A stretch of DNA of 64,000 nucleotides. It comes from Tachypleus tridentatus (taxonomy: Eukaryota; Arthropoda; Merostomata; Xiphosura; Limulidae). The notes under the pieces are model-generated. The model was not told the origin of the DNA. It did no database searches and saw nothing but the letters and a program-made list of their open reading frames with translations. Positions 62,740-64,000 of this stretch are shown here, piece by piece. The position numbers and the translations under genes were made by a program. Position 1 is the first letter of the stretch. The number at the start of each line of letters is the position of its first letter. Location: contig NC_134834.1 of the NCBI RefSeq assembly GCF_004210375.1, positions 14,307,857 through 14,371,856 on the forward strand. Direction: 5' to 3'.

Positions 62740-64000
62740 CACTAATTAGTGTCAAGTTAAGTGTCGTCAACTCTTTCCACTAATTAATGTCAACTTAGGT
62801 ATCGTCAACTCTTCCTACTAATTAGTGTCAACTTAAGTATCGTCAACTCTTCCCACTAATTAGTGTTAAGTTAAGTATTGTCAAATCTCCCCTCTAATTA
62901 GTGTCAAGTTTCGTCAAATCTTCCTACTAATTAGTGTCAAGTTAAGTATTGTCAACTCTTCCCACTAATTAGTGTCAACTTAAGTATCGTCAAATCTTCA
63001 CTCTAATTAGTGTCAAGTTAAGTGTCGTCAACTCTTCCCACTAATTAGTGTCAACTTAAGTATCGTCAAATCTTCCCACTAATTAGTGTCAACTTAAGTA
63101 TCGTCAGCTCTTACCACTAATTAGTGTCAACTTAAGTGTCGTCAAATCTTCCCACTAATTAGTGTCAACTTAAGTATCGTCAAATCTTCCCACCAATTAG
63201 TGTCAACTTAAGTATCGTCAAATCTTCCTACTAATTAGTGTCAAGTTAAGTATCGTCAAATCTTCCCACTAATTAGTGTCAACTTAAGTATCGTCAAATC
63301 TTCCCACTAATTAGTGTCAAGTTAAGTATCGTCAAATCTTCCCACTAATTAGTGTCAACTTAAGTATCGTCAAATCTTCCCACTAATTAGTGTCAAGTTA
63401 AGTATCGTCAACTCTTACCACTAATTAGTGTCAAGTTAAGCATTGTCAACTCTTCCCGCTAATTAGTTTCAACTTAAGTGTTGTCAACTCTTCCCACTAA
63501 TTAGTGTCAACTTAAGTATCGTCAACTCTTCCCACTAATTAGTGTCAACTTAAGTATCGTCAAATCTTCACTCTAATTAGTGTCAAGTTAAGTGTCGTCA
63601 ACTCTTCCCACTAATTAGTGTCAACTTAAGTATCGTCAAATCTTCCCACTAATTAGTGTCAACTTAAGTATCGTCAACTCTTCCCACTAATTAGTGTCAA
63701 GTTAAGTATCGTCAAATCTTCCCACTAATTAGTGTCAAGTTAGTATCGTCAAATCTTCCTACTAATTAGTGTCAAGTTAAGTATCGTCAAATCTTACCAC
63801 TAATTAGTGTCAAGTTAAGTGTCGTCAAATCTTCCCACTAATTAGTGTCAACTTAAGTATCGTCAAATCTTCACTCTAATTAGTGTCAAGTTAAGTATCG
63901 TCAAATCTTACCACTAATTAGTGTCAAGTTAAGTATCGTCAAATCTTCCTACTAATTAGTGTCAAGTTAAGTATCGTCAAATCTTCACTCTAATTAGTGT
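62740..64000 (+). repeat. 38-bp minisatellite rich in TAATTA, about 33 copies, runs off the window
   Basis: Unit: ACTAATTAGTGTCAACTTAA then GTATCGTCAAATCTTCCC. Two perfect palindromes per unit: ACTAATTAGT and ACTTAAGT, the latter lost in units reading AAGTTAAGT. Variation is mostly CAACTTAAG versus CAAGTTAAG and CTTCCCAC versus CTTCACTC. The array continues past the window edge. Confidence 0.96.

Overview
This is a gene-poor, AT-rich, repeat-dominated stretch of an animal nuclear genome. Spliced coding exons, tRNA-derived SINEs with CAAA-type tails, a Penelope-like retroelement, a mariner element and a LINE scrap rule out a prokaryote. The very abundant SINE family resembles repeats I associate with horseshoe crabs (Limulus, Tachypleus and relatives). 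That assignment rests on recollection, not on a search. Most long open frames in the window are by-products of tandem repeats and SINEs, not genes.

The one well-supported gene lies on the minus strand. It is a CAP/SCP-superfamily gene of the GAPR-1 (GLIPR2) type, with coding exons at 18442-18359, 15752-15603, 13463-13334, 10730-10611 and 10062-9878. Splice phases agree throughout and predict 222 residues. A possible TATA box and non-coding first exon lie near 23.6-23.76 kb, and an AATAAA lies at 9488-9493. Two other stretches look like single exons of unrecognised plus-strand genes: 5221-5411 (terminal exon) and 55612-55766 (internal exon).

Mobile DNA. (1) SINE1 is about 270-280 bp with a tRNA-Thr(CGT)-like head, in more than twenty copies. 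(2) SINE2 and SINE3 are about 120 bp and have different tRNA-like heads. All three families share a 3' core of the form CAGATAGCCC..TGTGTAGCTTTG. (3) A Penelope-like element at 26103-27320 has a 12-bp target duplication, inverted terminal repeats that each carry a hammerhead-ribozyme motif, and a GIY-YIG endonuclease reading frame. A second hammerhead-bearing end lies at 60365-60462. (4) A mariner element at 48670-49567 has good TIRs but has lost the middle of its transposase. (5) A foldback MITE of about 0.47 kb is present three times (3.85, 50.6 and 59.0 kb), once with a nested SINE. (6) A 5'-truncated LINE tail lies at about 17.14-17.47 kb.

Tandem arrays cover roughly a quarter or more of the window. 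Periods are about 70 bp (10.9 kb), 38 bp (22.3 kb), 50 bp (24.4 kb), 35 bp (30.1 kb), 27 bp (31.8 kb), 46 bp (40.85-47.96 kb, with about 2.52-kb super-repeats), 23 bp (51.65 kb, with an 806-bp super-repeat), 39 bp (53.3 kb), 48 bp (56.1 kb), 49 bp (57.3 kb, 196-bp super-repeat), 49 bp (60.1 kb), 14 bp (62.35 kb) and 38 bp (62.74 kb to the window end). Several units contain a perfect palindrome or hairpin. The remaining intervals are unique AT-rich DNA in which I recognise nothing.
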